Shown in pieces: positions 24,655-25,179 of a DNA stretch of 25,179 nucleotides. Below the pieces are notes generated by a model that was not told where the DNA came from, did no database searches, and saw nothing but the letters and a program-made list of their open reading frames with translations. The stretch covers positions 1 through 25,179 of the forward strand of contig JAHKKQ010000011.1 in NCBI GenBank assembly GCA_020027805.1, given 5' to 3'. The translations under genes and the position numbers were made by a program. This DNA is from Candidatus Dadabacteria bacterium (GTDB taxonomy: Bacteria; Desulfobacterota_D; UBA1144; Nemesobacterales; UBA2774). Each line of letters opens with the position of its first letter. The stretch's first letter is position 1.

Positions 24655-25179
24655 TCAAACCCTTTTTTCCAGGAGTATCTTCGAAGGCTTCGGAACCTTT
24701 TTCAATTTTATCCCGAACTTGTCGACGATGTTTTTATGAATGTAGGCGACGGCTTCCTCAACCGAATCCGTGAACACGAGAAACCCAAGGTCGTTCTCGT
24801 CGATCGTCTGCTCGATGACCATTAAATCGAGAAAATCCATGAGAGGCTTGAAGTAATCCCTGCCCAGGAGGATTATCGGAAAGTTGTATATCTTCTTCGT
24901 CTGGATCAGGGTCAGCGTTTCGAATAGCTCGTCCATTGTACCGGCGCCGCACGGGAGCACGACGAACGAATATGAGTATTTCAGCAGCATCAGCTTCCTG
25001 ACGAAGAAATACTTGAATGTAACCATGATGTCGAGGTAGGGGTTCGGCTTCTGCTCCATCGGGAGCTTGATGTTGCATCCTATGGATGTTCCGCCCGCTT
25101 CCTTCGCCCCTCTGTTGGCGGCTTCCATGATGCCCGGGCCGCCCCCGGTCATCACTGCGAAACCCATGTTCGCGAGCTC
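24655..25179 (-). CDS. LOG-family (TIGR00730-type) Rossmann protein, 5' end beyond the window
   Basis: At least 174 residues; the frame is open through the right edge (ELAN precedes MGFAVMTGGG), so the N-terminus is missing and the internal ATG at 25167 is probably not the start. It shows GGGPGIMEAANRGAKEAG and PCGAGTMDELFETLTLIQ, the two motifs of LOG proteins once annotated as lysine decarboxylases. Characterised members cleave nucleoside 5'-monophosphates, such as cytokinin ribotides, to base and ribose phosphate. The usual PGGxGT is PCGAGT here: Cys replaces the first Gly and Ala the usual Phe/Tyr. The catalytic Glu and Arg/Lys neighbours are kept (DELFE). It is separated from glucose dehydrogenase by 124 bases containing a hairpin and a promoter, so it is a separate unit. 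Confidence 0.9.
   Translation of the reverse strand, partial: ELANMGFAVMTGGGPGIMEAANRGAKEAGGTSIGCNIKLPMEQKPNPYLDIMVTFKYFFVRKLMLLKYSYSFVVLPCGAGTMDELFETLTLIQTKKIYNFPIILLGRDYFKPLMDFLDLMVIEQTIDENDLGFLVFTDSVEEAVAYIHKNIVDKFGIKLKKVPKPSKILLEKRV

Overview
The window looks like chromosomal DNA from a GC-rich, Gram-negative-type bacterium. Many products carry signal peptides or N-terminal membrane anchors, there is a sigma-54 activator with a matching -24/-12 promoter, and ATA (Ile) and AGG (Arg) codons are frequent. The gene mix (DUF2934, GlcG/HbpS, SMP-30, GH63 and GH133-type enzymes, DM13) would suit an environmental lineage such as a Desulfobacterota/Thermodesulfobacteriota relative, but no rRNA or marker gene is present, so this is only a guess. 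I see no tRNA, rRNA, insertion sequence, phage gene or CRISPR array. All genes except one are on the minus strand.

Layout. 142-1158: short-form 6-phosphogluconate dehydrogenase. 1484-1837: small secreted protein. 1962-3296: regulatory operon read right to left as STAS-domain protein, ECF sigma factor and soluble zinc-finger (ZAS) anti-sigma factor. 3686-5857 (plus strand): a GAF-GAF-AAA+-Fis sigma-54 activator, divergent from that operon. 5874-15278: a long co-oriented run read as DM13 protein, GMC oxidoreductase, secreted two-VOC protein, FMN reductase, a 59-residue zinc-ribbon protein, DUF2934, an unknown protein, a GH63-type glucosidase and a glycogen-debranching-type amylo-1,6-glucosidase. 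15472-17150: membrane-anchored MsrB followed by an exported gluconolactonase. 17256-24530: a second run read as glucose dehydrogenase, aquaporin, DM13-like secreted protein, HbpS-cupin fusion, HbpS, sugar-binding-domain/SMP-30 protein, sugar-1-phosphate nucleotidyltransferase and TMEM175-type channel. 24655 to the window edge: LOG-family protein, cut off by the window.

Main finding. The promoter regions suggest a two-tier sigma cascade. A consensus sigma-54 promoter (TGGCAC-N5-TTGCA, minus strand, 3409-3423) precedes the STAS-sigma-anti-sigma operon, and the divergent gene encodes a sigma-54 activator. Five intergenic sites share the two-block pattern [AGT][AG]ATC[CT]-N16-CGT[AC]TA[AG]. All lie in the same orientation just upstream of minus-strand genes: the small secreted protein, the anti-sigma gene itself, the DM13-GMC run, msrB and the glucose dehydrogenase run. 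I infer that these are targets of the ECF sigma factor encoded here, which would link glucose oxidation, export of heme-, DM13- and VOC-type proteins and methionine-sulfoxide repair in one regulon with negative feedback through the anti-sigma factor.

Metabolically, the glucosidase and debranching enzyme would release glucose from alpha-glucans, glucose dehydrogenase would make gluconolactone, the two SMP-30 proteins could hydrolyse lactones, and Gnd would take 6-phosphogluconate into the pentose-phosphate pathway. A gluconate kinase is not visible in this window.
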